The position numbers were made by a program, and so were the translations under genes. Positions 17,031 through 26,046 of a DNA stretch of 64,000 nucleotides are shown one piece after another (the first letter of the stretch is position 1; each line of letters opens with the position of its first letter). The notes beneath the pieces are model-generated. The model worked only from the letters and a program-made list of their open reading frames with translations. It made no database searches and had not been told where the DNA came from. Source of the stretch: an uncultured Clostridia bacterium (GTDB taxonomy: Bacteria > Bacillota > Clostridia > TANB77 > CAG-465); contig CAKOYA010000002.1 in NCBI GenBank assembly GCA_934130325.1, forward strand, positions 1 to 64,000, in the 5' to 3' direction.

Positions 17031-18146
17031 TTATTGCCTTAATTTTATTGGTAAAACGACATATATATATTCGTTACTTATTACAGGTTTTATCAGTACT
17101 GGAGAAATACTTGAAGTAAATTCAATAAATATTTCACTATCCTCTATTACTTTTAAAGCATCTATAACATATCTTGGATTAAATCCAATTTCAATTTCCT
17201 TACCTTCAACTGTTGATACAATAATTTCTTTTGCATCTCCTGTATCACTTACACAACTTAACACAATTCCATCAATACCTATTTTCATTTTTACAGGAGA
17301 TTTTTTATCTTTTTCTTTATTCTCTTTAGCAAAAAGCGCTACTCTTTCAAAAGAATCTAATAAATTCTTAGTTTTTACTTTTACTTTTGTTTCATAATTT
17401 TCTGGAATTATAGCATTATAATTTAAAAAGTCCCCCTCTATAATTCTAGAAATAATTACGCTATTATTAATTTCAAATAATGCCTGATTTTTGTTAACAC
17501 CAATTTTTACATTTTCTCCATCTACGTCTATTAAAATTTTCAATAATTCATTTAATACCTTACCTGGGATTATAGCTTTAAAATCATTTATATTTTTTTC
17601 ACTTATTTTTTTTCTTAATGCTAATCTGAATCCATCTACAGAAACAATAGTAAGTATGTTATCTTCTACTTTTAATAATGAACCGTTATATATAGGTCTA
17701 TTTTCATCATTACTTACACAAAATAATGTTTTTTTGATCATATCTTTTAATACTTTTTGTTCTAAAGTTATTGTACTTTCAACATTAAACACAGGTAATT
17801 TAGGATACTCATTAGCATCCATTGTAGCAAGTTTAAATACACCATTTATAGATTTTAGGATAAATAAATTCTCCTCTGTCCATAATTCAACTTCTTCATC
17901 TTCTATCTTTCTAATAATTTCGTTAAGCATTTTAATATCTACTACTGTTTTTCCTTCTTCTAATACTTCTGATTCTAAAATATGTTCACATCCAAGTTCT
18001 AGATTATTTGTAGTAAGTTTTATTTTATTATTATATGCTTCTATTAATACTCCCTCTAATATTGGCATTGTAGTTTTTACTCCTGATGCTACTGATACTA
18101 TATTTAATCCATTTATTAATTCTTTTAAATTACATTTTACTTTCAT
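17031..18146 (-). CDS. dnaN: DNA polymerase III beta sliding clamp
   Basis: DnaN is the processivity clamp of replication. The 371-residue product has the three clamp domains, with the usual start M-K-V-K-C-N-L-K-E-L, the T-M-P-I-L-E-G-V-L-I block (about 27-36), F-K-A-I-I-P-G-K-V-L in the middle domain and the C-terminal Y-V-V-L-P-I-K-L-R. The ATG at 18146 is chosen because AAATGGAGG lies 8 bases upstream; the frame stays open to 18188 but that stretch overlaps a DnaA box. It is transcribed away from oriC, next after dnaA. Confidence 0.95.
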   Translation of the reverse strand: MKVKCNLKELINGLNIVSVASGVKTTMPILEGVLIEAYNNKIKLTTNNLELGCEHILESEVLEEGKTVVDIKMLNEIIRKIEDEEVELWTEENLFILKSINGVFKLATMDANEYPKLPVFNVESTITLEQKVLKDMIKKTLFCVSNDENRPIYNGSLLKVEDNILTIVSVDGFRLALRKKISEKNINDFKAIIPGKVLNELLKILIDVDGENVKIGVNKNQALFEINNSVIISRIIEGDFLNYNAIIPENYETKVKVKTKNLLDSFERVALFAKENKEKDKKSPVKMKIGIDGIVLSCVSDTGDAKEIIVSTVEGKEIEIGFNPRYVIDALKVIEDSEIFIEFTSSISPVLIKPVISNEYIYVVLPIKLRQ

Positions 18147-18180
18147 TATTAATCCTCCATTTATAAAATACTTTAAAAAG

Positions 18181-18466
18181 TTATCCACAATTTCAACAAC
18201 AAAAATGTTAAAAAATATTTTTTGATTCTTAATTACAATATATATATTATTATTATATTATTATTTAGTAGTAGTAGTAGTAGGTATTGTGGATTCTGTG
18301 GATAACCACTCTAATCACTTACTATCACTACATTTAATGCTGTGGATAATTCTGTGGATAACCTGTAAAATTTATCCACAGAAAATTTGTTCAGTGTGGA
18401 TAAATTTCAAGTTATTAAGTTATACACATTTTATTCACATGCTTATCCACAGTTAGTTGTGGATAA
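18181..18466. other. oriC: Replication origin oriC (dnaA-dnaN intergenic)
   Basis: The interval holds eight perfect 9-mer DnaA boxes (TTATCCACA or its complement) at 18181, 18297, 18341, 18353, 18372, 18395, 18443 and 18458 (left ends), plus near-boxes such as TGTGGATTC near 18289. Left of the 18297 box lies a run of six TAG triplets (18266-18283) and then an almost pure AT tract (about 18230-18265). Read on the minus strand this is box, short spacer, CTA repeats, AT-rich DNA: the order of the Bacillus basal unwinding system with its DnaA-trio. Unwinding is thus predicted at about 18230-18283, on the dnaN side. Confidence 0.93.
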
Positions 18467-18522
18467 GTTTTTTTATGAAATATTTTAGAAAAAATACTGT
18501 AATATTGTTGTAATAATTACTT

Positions 18523-19932
18523 CTAATCCGCTATTGATAAGGCTTTTTTGATATCATCTATTAAATCTTTTGTTTCAGGGTTATTATCATATTCGTCTTT
18601 AATTTTTGAATATGCATGTAATACTGTTGAGTGGTCTCTTCCCCCAAAATCTTTTCCTATTGCTGGAAATGACATATTAGCAATTTCTCTACATAAATAC
18701 ATTGCAATTTGTCTTGGAAAAGCTACACTATTTGATCTTTTATCACTAACAATATCTGAAACTTTTATATTAAAGAATTTGCAAACTACTTGCATTATTA
18801 ATTTACTTGTTAATACTTTAGTATTTTTTACAAGTATTGATTCAATAGTATTTTCTACAATAGCGTCAGTTAAATCGTTATTTGTAAATGAAGTATACGC
18901 AACTAATTTATTAAATACTCCTTCTAATTCTCTAATATTTGATTTAACTTTCGTTGCTATTTTTACTAATATATCGTCATTAATTACATAGTGTTCTTTT
19001 TCTGCTTTTTTTCTTAATATAGCAAGACGTGTTTCATAATCTGGTGTTTGTATATCAACCGATAATCCCATCTCAAATCTGGTTTTTAATCTATCTTCTA
19101 ATAATGCTATTTCCTTTGGTGGTTTTTCTGAAGTTAATACAATTTGTTTTCCACTTTCAAATAATGTATTAAAAGTGTGAAAAAATTCTTCTTGACATTT
19201 ATCTTTTCCTGCAAGAAACTGTATATCATCTATTAATAATAGATCTATATTTCTATATTTCTTCCTAAAAGATTCATTTTGATTATTCATAATTGCTGAA
19301 ATAACTTCATTTGCAAACAATTCACCTGTACAATATATTATTTTTATATTTGGGTCAGCTTTATACATAGCATTACCTATAGCTTGCATTAAGTGAGTTT
19401 TTCCAAGTCCTACACCACCATATATAAACAATGGATTATATTTTTTTCCTGGATTTTCGTATACTGCTACCGCTGCTGCATGTGCAAATCTATTATTTGA
19501 TCCTATTATAAAATTTTCAAATGTATATTTGGGATTTAAAGAAGCTTTCTCATTTGTACTTTCTTGTGAAGTTGAAATATTATTATCAGTATTTTTTACT
19601 ACTTTAACATTTTCAATTTCTATTTTATCTTTTGTGGTTTTTTCATTGTAATCTTGGTTATCTTGGTTACTATCTGGGATAATTTCTTTGGCTTCAAATG
19701 TAATATTATAAGCTTTTTTGGTTAAAAAAGTTAAAGTATTTTCTATTAAATCTAAATATCTTTTTTTACATATATCAATGTGATAATTTGAAGGAGATAA
19801 AAAGCAAATAGTATTATTATCTACAAGTCTTGGAATCATAACATCAACATATGTTTTGTATCCAACTGGAGAAATTTCCTCTTGCAGTATTTCCAAGGCT
19901 TGTGACCAGATTTCCATAAAATTTTTTTCCAT
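18523..19932 (-). CDS. dnaA: Chromosomal replication initiator DnaA
   Basis: DnaA binds the 9-mer boxes and opens oriC. The 469 residues have domain I (W-S-Q-A-L-E-I-L-Q), a variable Asn/Lys-rich domain II (about 85-135), the AAA+ domain with Walker A G-G-V-G-L-G-K-T-H (about 171-179) and Walker B L-L-I-D-D-I-Q-F, and the domain IV box-binding signature G-G-R-D-H-S-T-V-L-H-A. It is transcribed leftwards towards oriC and dnaN; two more DnaA boxes sit just upstream of its start. Confidence 0.97.
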   Translation of the reverse strand: MEKNFMEIWSQALEILQEEISPVGYKTYVDVMIPRLVDNNTICFLSPSNYHIDICKKRYLDLIENTLTFLTKKAYNITFEAKEIIPDSNQDNQDYNEKTTKDKIEIENVKVVKNTDNNISTSQESTNEKASLNPKYTFENFIIGSNNRFAHAAAVAVYENPGKKYNPLFIYGGVGLGKTHLMQAIGNAMYKADPNIKIIYCTGELFANEVISAIMNNQNESFRKKYRNIDLLLIDDIQFLAGKDKCQEEFFHTFNTLFESGKQIVLTSEKPPKEIALLEDRLKTRFEMGLSVDIQTPDYETRLAILRKKAEKEHYVINDDILVKIATKVKSNIRELEGVFNKLVAYTSFTNNDLTDAIVENTIESILVKNTKVLTSKLIMQVVCKFFNIKVSDIVSDKRSNSVAFPRQIAMYLCREIANMSFPAIGKDFGGRDHSTVLHAYSKIKDEYDNNPETKDLIDDIKKALSIAD

Positions 19933-19967
19933 AAAACCACCTTTCTAAAACACATGTTTTTTAAAAG

Positions 19968-19988
19968 TTATCCACAGAGTTATCCACA
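19968..19988. promoter_or_regulatory. DnaA boxes upstream of dnaA
   Basis: Two perfect TTATCCACA boxes at 19968-19976 and 19980-19988 lie 36-56 bp upstream of the dnaA start. They could serve DnaA autoregulation and form the second half of a bipartite origin as in Bacillus. A TTCGACA (complement of the Spo0A-box core) lies at 20003-20009. Confidence 0.8.
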
Positions 19989-20276
19989 GGTGTTGATAAC
20001 TTTTCGACACAATAGTAAAATTTTACAAACTGTTTTACATAAATATTGTGGATTCTTGTGAAACATGTGAAAATTTAAATTAATATTGTTATAGTAAATA
20101 TATCACGAATACTAGAAAAATACAATACTTTTATAATTTTTTGTATTTGAATTTATAAAATTGTTCAGTAAATATTTAATAAGGACAAGTTTTAATTTAT
20201 TTAGTACGTTTTTTATAGAAAATTTTATTTTTATTAGTATTAAAACAAAAAAATGATAAAAAATATTAAATTTTAT
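19989..20276. other. rpmH-dnaA divergent intergenic region
   Basis: This AT-rich stretch separates divergently transcribed dnaA and rpmH. Apart from the TTCGACA at 20003-20009 and a TGTGGATTC near-box at about 20049, I see no ORF, no stable hairpin and no full parS site (only the half-site GTGAAACA near 20060). It should contain the dnaA promoter, but no hexamer pair is convincing. Confidence 0.5.
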
Positions 20277-20305
20277 TTGACATATAGACAGAAATAATGT
20301 ATAAT
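20277..20305 (+). promoter_or_regulatory. Consensus promoter of the rpmH operon
   Basis: TTGACA (20277-20282) and TATAAT (20300-20305) are 17 bases apart. A TGTCGAA heptamer (20352-20358) lies downstream in the leader, before the GGAGGTG site of rpmH. Confidence 0.88.
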
Positions 20306-20393
20306 TGTATTACTTTGTATTTTAATTTTTTGTAAAATAAGATTTGAAATTTGTCGAAAGACATAGTATATTGCGTTTTAGGAGGTGTAGCAA

Positions 20394-20528
20394 TTGAAAA
20401 GAACATATCAACCAAAAAAGATACAAACTCAAAAAGTTCATGGATTTAGAAAAAGAATGAGTACTGCGTCAGGTCGTAGCGTTTTAAAACGTAGAAGAGA
20501 TAAAGGTAGAAAAGTTATAAGTGCGTAG
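20394..20528 (+). CDS. rpmH: 50S ribosomal protein L34
   Basis: The 44-residue product reads M-K-R-T-Y-Q-P-K-K-I then H-G-F-R-K-R-M-S-T-A-S-G-R and L-K-R-R-R-D-K-G-R-K, the invariant L34 pattern and exact family length. The start is a TTG at 20394 with GGAGGTG 8-9 bases upstream. It leads the rpmH-rnpA-yidD-yidC-jag block. Confidence 0.95.
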   Translation: MKRTYQPKKIQTQKVHGFRKRMSTASGRSVLKRRRDKGRKVISA

Positions 20529-20541
20529 GACTGCTTTAAAG

Positions 20542-20566
20542 AGTGGGTATGTTTTTCATATCCACT
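20542..20566 (+). terminator. Hairpin between rpmH and rnpA (attenuator)
   Basis: AGTGGGTATG (20542-20551) pairs with CATATCCACT (20557-20566) with one G-U pair and a T5 loop. It is followed by TTTAACTTTATTTT, a weak U-tract. It could lower rnpA expression relative to rpmH by partial termination. Confidence 0.55.
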
Positions 20567-20589
20567 TTTAACTTTATTTTGGAGGAAAT

Positions 20590-20934
20590 ATGTTACATAC
20601 ATTTATTATAAAAAGAAGTGGTAAGTTAAAGTATATACTAAAAAGAGGAGAATATTATAATAAAAAAAATTTAGTTGTACATTATTTACATAATAATAAG
20701 AAAAATAACTTTTTTGCAGTTTGTGTATCAAAGAAAAATGGAAATAGCGTTGAGAGAAATAAATTAAAAAGGTGGGCAAGAGAAATATACAAAATGGAGG
20801 AATCACAATTAAAAACAGGATGCGATATAATTATTTTGTATAAAAAAACAACTAAATTTTATGATCTTAATTTTACTACTGTAAAAAATGAAATTATTGA
20901 TTGTTTTGAAAGGTTAAATTTATATGAAAAATAA
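20590..20934 (+). CDS. rnpA: Ribonuclease P protein component
   Basis: RnpA is the protein cofactor of RNase P, which matures tRNA 5' ends. The 114-residue basic protein has the central F-x-V-C-V-S-K-K-x-G-x-S-V strand and the signature R-N-K-L-K-R-W-A-R-E-I (about 57-67). It follows rpmH, as in nearly all bacteria, and overlaps yidD by 11 bases. Confidence 0.93.
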   Translation: MLHTFIIKRSGKLKYILKRGEYYNKKNLVVHYLHNNKKNNFFAVCVSKKNGNSVERNKLKRWAREIYKMEESQLKTGCDIIILYKKTTKFYDLNFTTVKNEIIDCFERLNLYEK

Positions 20935-21184
20935 TGTTATAATTAAATGTCTTTTAAGAAAATTAATAAAGATTCCCAGTGTAATAGAAATATTTCTAAT
21001 TGATATATATAAAAAATATATTTCTAATGCGTTTGGAAAAAGATGTATATATTATCCTTCTTGTTCTACATATGTTAGACAAGCAGTTGACAAATATGGT
21101 ATAATTAAAGGTAATTTAATTGGTATAAAAAGATTGATAAAATGTAACCCATTTTCAAATGGGGGAATTGACTATTTAAAATGA
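20924..21184 (+). CDS. yidD: Membrane protein insertion efficiency factor YidD
   Basis: The 86-residue protein carries the YidD core: I-D-I-Y-K-K-Y-I-S, C-I-Y-Y-P-S-C-S-T-Y (about 41-50), Y-G-I-I-K-G-N and K-C-N-P-F-S-N-G-G-I-D. It is thought to assist YidC. It overlaps rnpA by 11 bases and is 14 bp before yidC, so all three are co-translated or co-transcribed. Confidence 0.92.
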   Translation: MKNNVIIKCLLRKLIKIPSVIEIFLIDIYKKYISNAFGKRCIYYPSCSTYVRQAVDKYGIIKGNLIGIKRLIKCNPFSNGGIDYLK

Positions 21185-21198
21185 AAAGGAGCGTTTAA

Positions 21199-22038
21199 AT
21201 GATAAATGCAATAGCTAGTTTTTTTGGCATGATAATTAGAATAATATATGATTTAGTAAATCAAAATTATTTTATTTCAATAATTATATTTACGTTTTTA
21301 ACTAAGCTTATATTATTTCCATTATCTTGGATGCAAATAAAATCAACTGAAAATATGCAAAAAATTGCACCTATGGCCAAAAAAATACAGGATAAATATA
21401 AAAATGATAAAGAAAAGCAAGCAGAAGAGCTAACAAAATTGTATTCTGAAAATAAAATAAATCCACTTGGAGGGTGTTTACCTATTTTAATACAGTTTCC
21501 AATAATAATAGCAATGTTTGCTATTGTAAGGCAACCTCTTACATATATAACACAAACTCCTTTTGAAGAGATAAAGACGTATACTCAAGAGATTTTACAA
21601 AAAGATGATGTTAGTGTTAATGAAGTAAAAAGTAATGAGCTTACTGTTGCTAAAGAAAAAAATTTAATTGATATGAATGTAGGAATGGGAATTAATATGG
21701 GAGATGTTCCATCTAGTGTGTTTAGTAAAGATTTGGAAAAAAGAGCGAATCCTATATCTATTGTAATTCCTATACTTACAGTTGTATTTTCTATTATACA
21801 ATCTAAGATAACTCAAAAAAATTCTACAATGACAGATGAACAAAAAGAAATGCAGAAATCTATGAATTTGACTTTACCATTAATATCTGGTATGTTTGCA
21901 TATACGATGCCTCTAGCATTAGGAATATATTGGTTATTTGGAAATATATTACAGATTTTACAGCAATTATTTATTTCTGCTAAGATAAAAAATGATAATA
22001 AAAAAGGGGTATTATCCTTAGATAAAGGAGGAAAATAA
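21199..22038 (+). CDS. yidC: Membrane protein insertase YidC/SpoIIIJ
   Basis: YidC inserts and folds inner-membrane proteins. The 279 residues show a first membrane segment, the L-I-L-F-P-L-S segment, the amphipathic M-Q-K-I-A-P-M-A-K-K-I-Q-D-K-Y-K-N-D block (about 53-70), N-P-L-G-G-C-L-P-I-L-I-Q-F-P (about 91-104), and C-terminal membrane segments. An extra charged loop (about 120-165) before the third segment is longer than usual. No lipobox cysteine is visible at the N-terminus. It is followed 1 bp later by jag. Confidence 0.93.
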   Translation: MINAIASFFGMIIRIIYDLVNQNYFISIIIFTFLTKLILFPLSWMQIKSTENMQKIAPMAKKIQDKYKNDKEKQAEELTKLYSENKINPLGGCLPILIQFPIIIAMFAIVRQPLTYITQTPFEEIKTYTQEILQKDDVSVNEVKSNELTVAKEKNLIDMNVGMGINMGDVPSSVFSKDLEKRANPISIVIPILTVVFSIIQSKITQKNSTMTDEQKEMQKSMNLTLPLISGMFAYTMPLALGIYWLFGNILQILQQLFISAKIKNDNKKGVLSLDKGGK

Positions 22039-22039
22039 T

Positions 22040-22696
22040 ATGAAAAAAGTAACAGAACAAATGGCTAAAACAGTAGAAGAAGCAATAAGAAAAGGACTTG
22101 AGGAATTAAAAGTTTCAAGAGATGATGTAATTATAGAGGTATTAGAGGAACCTACTTCTGGTGGAGTTTTGGGTATACTTTCTGCTAAGCTTGCTAAGGT
22201 AAGACTTACAGTTAACAAAAAGATTACAGATGAACAGTCTGAAAAGACTAAAAAAAGATTAAATGATATTTTAGAAAATATTTTTAAGATTACAGGAGAA
22301 TCAGATATATCATATGTGATAGAAAAGTCAGATAATCAAATGCTTTTAACAATAAAAGGTGATAAAGTATCACATTTAATAGGTTATAAAGGAAAAACAA
22401 TTGAGTCATTGCAATCATTATTGAATTCTATTTTGCAAAGAGAAGATGAAGATTATGCAAAAGTTTTTGTAGAGATTAATGATTATAAAAAACAGAAAGA
22501 AGAAAAGCTAAGAAGATTAGCTAATAAAATGGCAGATAATGTAATAAAATTTAGAAAATCTATAAGATTAGAACCTATGTCAGCTTATGAGAGATTAATT
22601 ATACATACAGAACTTGCAAATAGAAAAGATGTAGAAACTGAGAGTTACGGTGAAGAGCCAAGAAGAAGAGTAGTAATAAAGAAAAAATATTATTAA
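22040..22696 (+). CDS. jag: Jag/KhpB RNA-binding protein
   Basis: The 218-residue protein has the Jag N-domain (K-T-V-E-E-A-I-R-K-G-L-E-E-L, about 10-23), a KH domain with L-I-G-Y-K-G-K-T-I-E-S-L (about 113-124) and an R3H domain with P-M-S-A-Y-E-R-L-I-I-H. KhpB-type proteins bind RNA and affect elongation and division in other Firmicutes. It lies immediately after yidC, and a terminator hairpin overlaps its stop region. Confidence 0.92.
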   Translation: MKKVTEQMAKTVEEAIRKGLEELKVSRDDVIIEVLEEPTSGGVLGILSAKLAKVRLTVNKKITDEQSEKTKKRLNDILENIFKITGESDISYVIEKSDNQMLLTIKGDKVSHLIGYKGKTIESLQSLLNSILQREDEDYAKVFVEINDYKKQKEEKLRRLANKMADNVIKFRKSIRLEPMSAYERLIIHTELANRKDVETESYGEEPRRRVVIKKKYY

Positions 22697-22718
22697 AAGT
22701 CAGCTTTTGCTGGCTTTT
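22695..22718 (+). terminator. Terminator after jag
   Basis: AAAAGTCAGC (22695-22704) pairs with GCTGGCTTTT (22709-22718), one G-U pair and a T4 loop. It separates the rpmH-jag block from mnmE-mnmG-rsmG. Confidence 0.75.
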
Positions 22719-22740
22719 ATATAGGAAAGGAAAAATAGTT

Positions 22741-24117
22741 ATGTCAACAGATACAATAGCTGCTATTGGAACAGCACTTTCAAATAGTGGTATAAGCATA
22801 ATTAGAATTAGTGGAAATAAAAGTTTGGAAATAATAGATAAAATATTTAAAACAAAATCATTAATAAAACCAAATACTATAATTTATGGAAAAATATATG
22901 ATGGAAATATTCATTTAGACAATGTGCTTGTATCATATTTTAAGTCACCTAAATCTTTTACTGGTGAAGATATTTGTGAAATAAATTGTCATGGTGGAAT
23001 AAGCATAACAAGAGAAATATTAGAATTAGTTTTAAGAAGTGGTGCAAGACTTGCTGAGCCAGGAGAATTTTCAAAAAGAGCATTTCTAAATGGTAAAATG
23101 GACTTATCTCAGGCTGAAGCTGTTATAAACCTTATAAATGCTAAAACTCGCACTGCAACTCGAGTTGCAAGTAATCAACTTGATGGCAATGTGTCGAATA
23201 AAATAAAATATTTAAGAGAAGAATTGATTGAACTTTTAGCACATATAGAAGTAAGTATTGATTATCCTGAATATGATTATGAAGAAGTAGAAAATGAAAA
23301 TGTAATTAAACTGTTAGATAAGAAAATTAATGAAATAAATAAAATCTTGCAAACTTATGAACATGGAAGATATATAAAGGACGGGGTAAATGTAGCAATA
23401 CTTGGAAAACCAAATGTTGGAAAATCTTCGTTATTAAATAATTTAGCTAACTACGAAAAGGCTATTGTGACGGATATACCTGGAACTACTAGAGATATAG
23501 TGGAAGAAACAATAAATATAGGAAGTATAGTTTTAAATATTTCTGATACAGCTGGTATAAGAGATACTGAAGATATAGTTGAAAAAATTGGTGTAGAAAA
23601 AAGCATAAAAAAATTGGATGAAGTTGATCTTGTAATATATATATTAAGTGCAGATGAAAATATAAAGAAAACAGATATTAATATTCTTTCCAAAATTCAA
23701 AATAAAGGAATTAAATTAATAACGGTGATAAATAAGATGGATAAAAAAGAAAAAACGATTTTTGATAGCATTTTGAACGAATTAAATAAAATAAATGTAA
23801 AAAATTTGGTCCAAGTATCTGTAATTAAAAATGAAGGAATAGAAAAATTAAAAGAAGAGATAGAAAATATGTTTTTGAATTCTAATTTAGATTATGAACA
23901 AGAGTTAGTTTTAACAAACTCAAGACATAAGGATTTGTTGATAAAGAGTATAGAGTATTTAAATTTGGCAAAAAATGAAATATCTTTAAACAATCCAATT
24001 GACATAATATCAATATATGTAAAAAAGGCTACATCAACACTTGGCGAAATTATAGGTACTGATATAAATATTGATGTTGCAAATAAAATCTTTGAAAAGT
24101 TTTGTTTAGGAAAATAG
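22741..24117 (+). CDS. mnmE: tRNA modification GTPase MnmE
   Basis: MnmE, with MnmG, installs cmnm5 groups at the wobble U34. The 458 residues have the TrmE N-domain (I-A-A-I-G-T-A-L-S-N-S-G-I-S-I-I-R-I-S-G), a helical domain, the G domain with P-loop G-K-P-N-V-G-K-S-S (about 223-231), D-I-P-G-T-T-R-D and D-T-A-G-I-R, and the C-terminal C-L-G-K that supplies the conserved cysteine. It directly abuts mnmG. Confidence 0.96.
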   Translation: MSTDTIAAIGTALSNSGISIIRISGNKSLEIIDKIFKTKSLIKPNTIIYGKIYDGNIHLDNVLVSYFKSPKSFTGEDICEINCHGGISITREILELVLRSGARLAEPGEFSKRAFLNGKMDLSQAEAVINLINAKTRTATRVASNQLDGNVSNKIKYLREELIELLAHIEVSIDYPEYDYEEVENENVIKLLDKKINEINKILQTYEHGRYIKDGVNVAILGKPNVGKSSLLNNLANYEKAIVTDIPGTTRDIVEETINIGSIVLNISDTAGIRDTEDIVEKIGVEKSIKKLDEVDLVIYILSADENIKKTDINILSKIQNKGIKLITVINKMDKKEKTIFDSILNELNKINVKNLVQVSVIKNEGIEKLKEEIENMFLNSNLDYEQELVLTNSRHKDLLIKSIEYLNLAKNEISLNNPIDIISIYVKKATSTLGEIIGTDINIDVANKIFEKFCLGK

Positions 24118-24126
24118 GTGGTAAAT

Positions 24127-26031
24127 ATGGAAAAAATAGAGAAAGAAGATTATATATTAGGAGAATATGATGTTATAGTTATAGGTGCCGGACACGCGGG
24201 GTGCGAAGCAGCATTAGCATCGGCTAGATTAGGTAAAAAGACTGCTGTTTTTGTTATAAATCTAGATACACTTGCAAATATGCCATGTAATCCAAGTATT
24301 GGTGGAACATCTAAGGGACATTTAGTAAGAGAAATTGATGCTTTAGGTGGAGAAATGGCAAAAAATGCTGATAAAACTTTTATTCAGTCAAAAATGTTGA
24401 ATAAATCTAAGGGACCAGCTGTACATTCGTTAAGAGTTCAGTCAGATAGAAGAATGTATCATATAGAAATGAAAAAAACAATGGAAGAGCAAGAAAATTT
24501 AGATATTTACCAAGCAGAAGTAGTTGAAATATTAACTAAAAATGGATGTGTAACGGGTATTAAAACTAAAATAGGTGCAACTTTTTTAACTAAAGCTATT
24601 GTAGTTGCTACAGGGACTTATTTAAAAGGTAAAGTAATTATTGGTGAAGTTTCATATGAAAGTGGACCGGATGGTGTTTTTCCTGCTAACGATTTATCTC
24701 AAAGTTTAATTAATATAGGTGTAGGTCTTAGACGTTTTAAGACAGGTACTCCTGCTAGAATTAATGTAAGAAACATGGACCTTGAAAAGATGGAACCGCA
24801 ATATGGTGATGAGAAAATAACTCCATTTTCTTTTGAAAATGAGGAAAATGAAGATATTATTAATAAGAAACAGGTTAATTGTTATTTAACATATACAAAT
24901 AATAAAACTCATGAAATTATAATGAATAACCTACATAGATCTCCGATATATAGTGGAAGAATACATGGAATAGGACCTCGTTATTGTCCATCTATTGAGG
25001 ATAAAGTTGTAAGATTTAGTGATAAAGAAAGACATCAATTATTTATTGAACCATTAGGTGAAAAAACATTAGAAATGTATATCCAAGGAATGTCATCATC
25101 ACTTCCAGAAGAAGTGCAAATAGAGATGTATAGAACAGTTAAAGGGCTCGAAAATGCTAAGATGATGAGGCCTGCTTATGCTATTGAATATGATTGTATT
25201 GATTCTACTAATTTAAGCCTAAATTTAGAGTACAAGGGGATTTCTGGACTTTTCTTTGCTGGTCAAGTAAATGGTAGCTCTGGATATGAAGAGGCTGCTG
25301 CTCAGGGAATTATGGCTGGTATTAATGCAAGTAGAAAAGTAGATAATTTAGATCCATTTATTCTTGATAGATCAGAAGCTTATATTGGAGTATTAATAGA
25401 TGATCTAATTACAAAAGGAACAAATGAGCCTTATAGAATGATGACATCAAGATCTGAATATAGGTTAATGTTAAGACAAGATAATGCAGATTTAAGGTTA
25501 ACACAGAAAGGGTATGAATTAGGTTTAATTTCACATGAAAGATATAAAAAGTTTATAAATAAAAGAAATATGATAGAAAATGAAATTAACAGATTAAAAA
25601 ATGTAAAAATAAAGCCTAGTGAAAGTGTTAATATGTTATTAAAAGAGTTAGGTAGTTCACCTATAGAGTCTGGAATTAGACTTTCAGATTTATTAAAAAG
25701 AAGTGAACTTACTTATGAGAATTTGTGTGGTATAGACATTAATAGAGAAGATTTACCAGATTCAGTGAAGGAAGAAGCTGAAATAGCAATTAAATATGAA
25801 GGATATATTAAATTACAGTTGGAACAGATTGAAGAATTTAAAAGACTTGAAAATAAAAAGTTACCTTTAGAAATTGATTATGAGGAAATTAAAGGATTGA
25901 GTTTGGAAGCTAGACAGAAATTAAATAAGCAAAAGCCATTATCTGTTGGTCAAGCTTCTAGAATATCAGGTGTTTCACCTGCAGATATATCAGTACTTTT
26001 GATATATTTAAGTCAAAATAATATTAAATAA
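24127..26031 (+). CDS. mnmG: tRNA uridine-5-carboxymethylaminomethyl synthesis protein MnmG
   Basis: MnmG is the FAD-dependent partner of MnmE. The start used is ATG at 24127 (GGTGG just upstream) rather than the GTG at 24118; the product is 634 residues. The Rossmann motif V-I-G-A-G-H-A-G-C-E-A-A (about 18-29), N-P-S-I-G-G-T-S-K-G-H, and the C-terminal helical domain with L-E-A-R-Q-K-L-N-K-Q-K-P-L-S-V-G-Q-A are as expected. Confidence 0.95.
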   Translation: MEKIEKEDYILGEYDVIVIGAGHAGCEAALASARLGKKTAVFVINLDTLANMPCNPSIGGTSKGHLVREIDALGGEMAKNADKTFIQSKMLNKSKGPAVHSLRVQSDRRMYHIEMKKTMEEQENLDIYQAEVVEILTKNGCVTGIKTKIGATFLTKAIVVATGTYLKGKVIIGEVSYESGPDGVFPANDLSQSLINIGVGLRRFKTGTPARINVRNMDLEKMEPQYGDEKITPFSFENEENEDIINKKQVNCYLTYTNNKTHEIIMNNLHRSPIYSGRIHGIGPRYCPSIEDKVVRFSDKERHQLFIEPLGEKTLEMYIQGMSSSLPEEVQIEMYRTVKGLENAKMMRPAYAIEYDCIDSTNLSLNLEYKGISGLFFAGQVNGSSGYEEAAAQGIMAGINASRKVDNLDPFILDRSEAYIGVLIDDLITKGTNEPYRMMTSRSEYRLMLRQDNADLRLTQKGYELGLISHERYKKFINKRNMIENEINRLKNVKIKPSESVNMLLKELGSSPIESGIRLSDLLKRSELTYENLCGIDINREDLPDSVKEEAEIAIKYEGYIKLQLEQIEEFKRLENKKLPLEIDYEEIKGLSLEARQKLNKQKPLSVGQASRISGVSPADISVLLIYLSQNNIK

Positions 26032-26046
26032 GTGTGAGGTTTTCAT

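Noticed and set aside
17014..18225. Two long plus-strand ORFs opposite dnaN (127 and 244 residues)
   Set aside because: They are antisense to dnaN, have Ser/Phe-rich non-native composition and no ribosome sites.
20049..20067. Possible parS site near GTGAAACA upstream of dnaA
   Set aside because: Only one half-site is present; the palindromic partner is absent.
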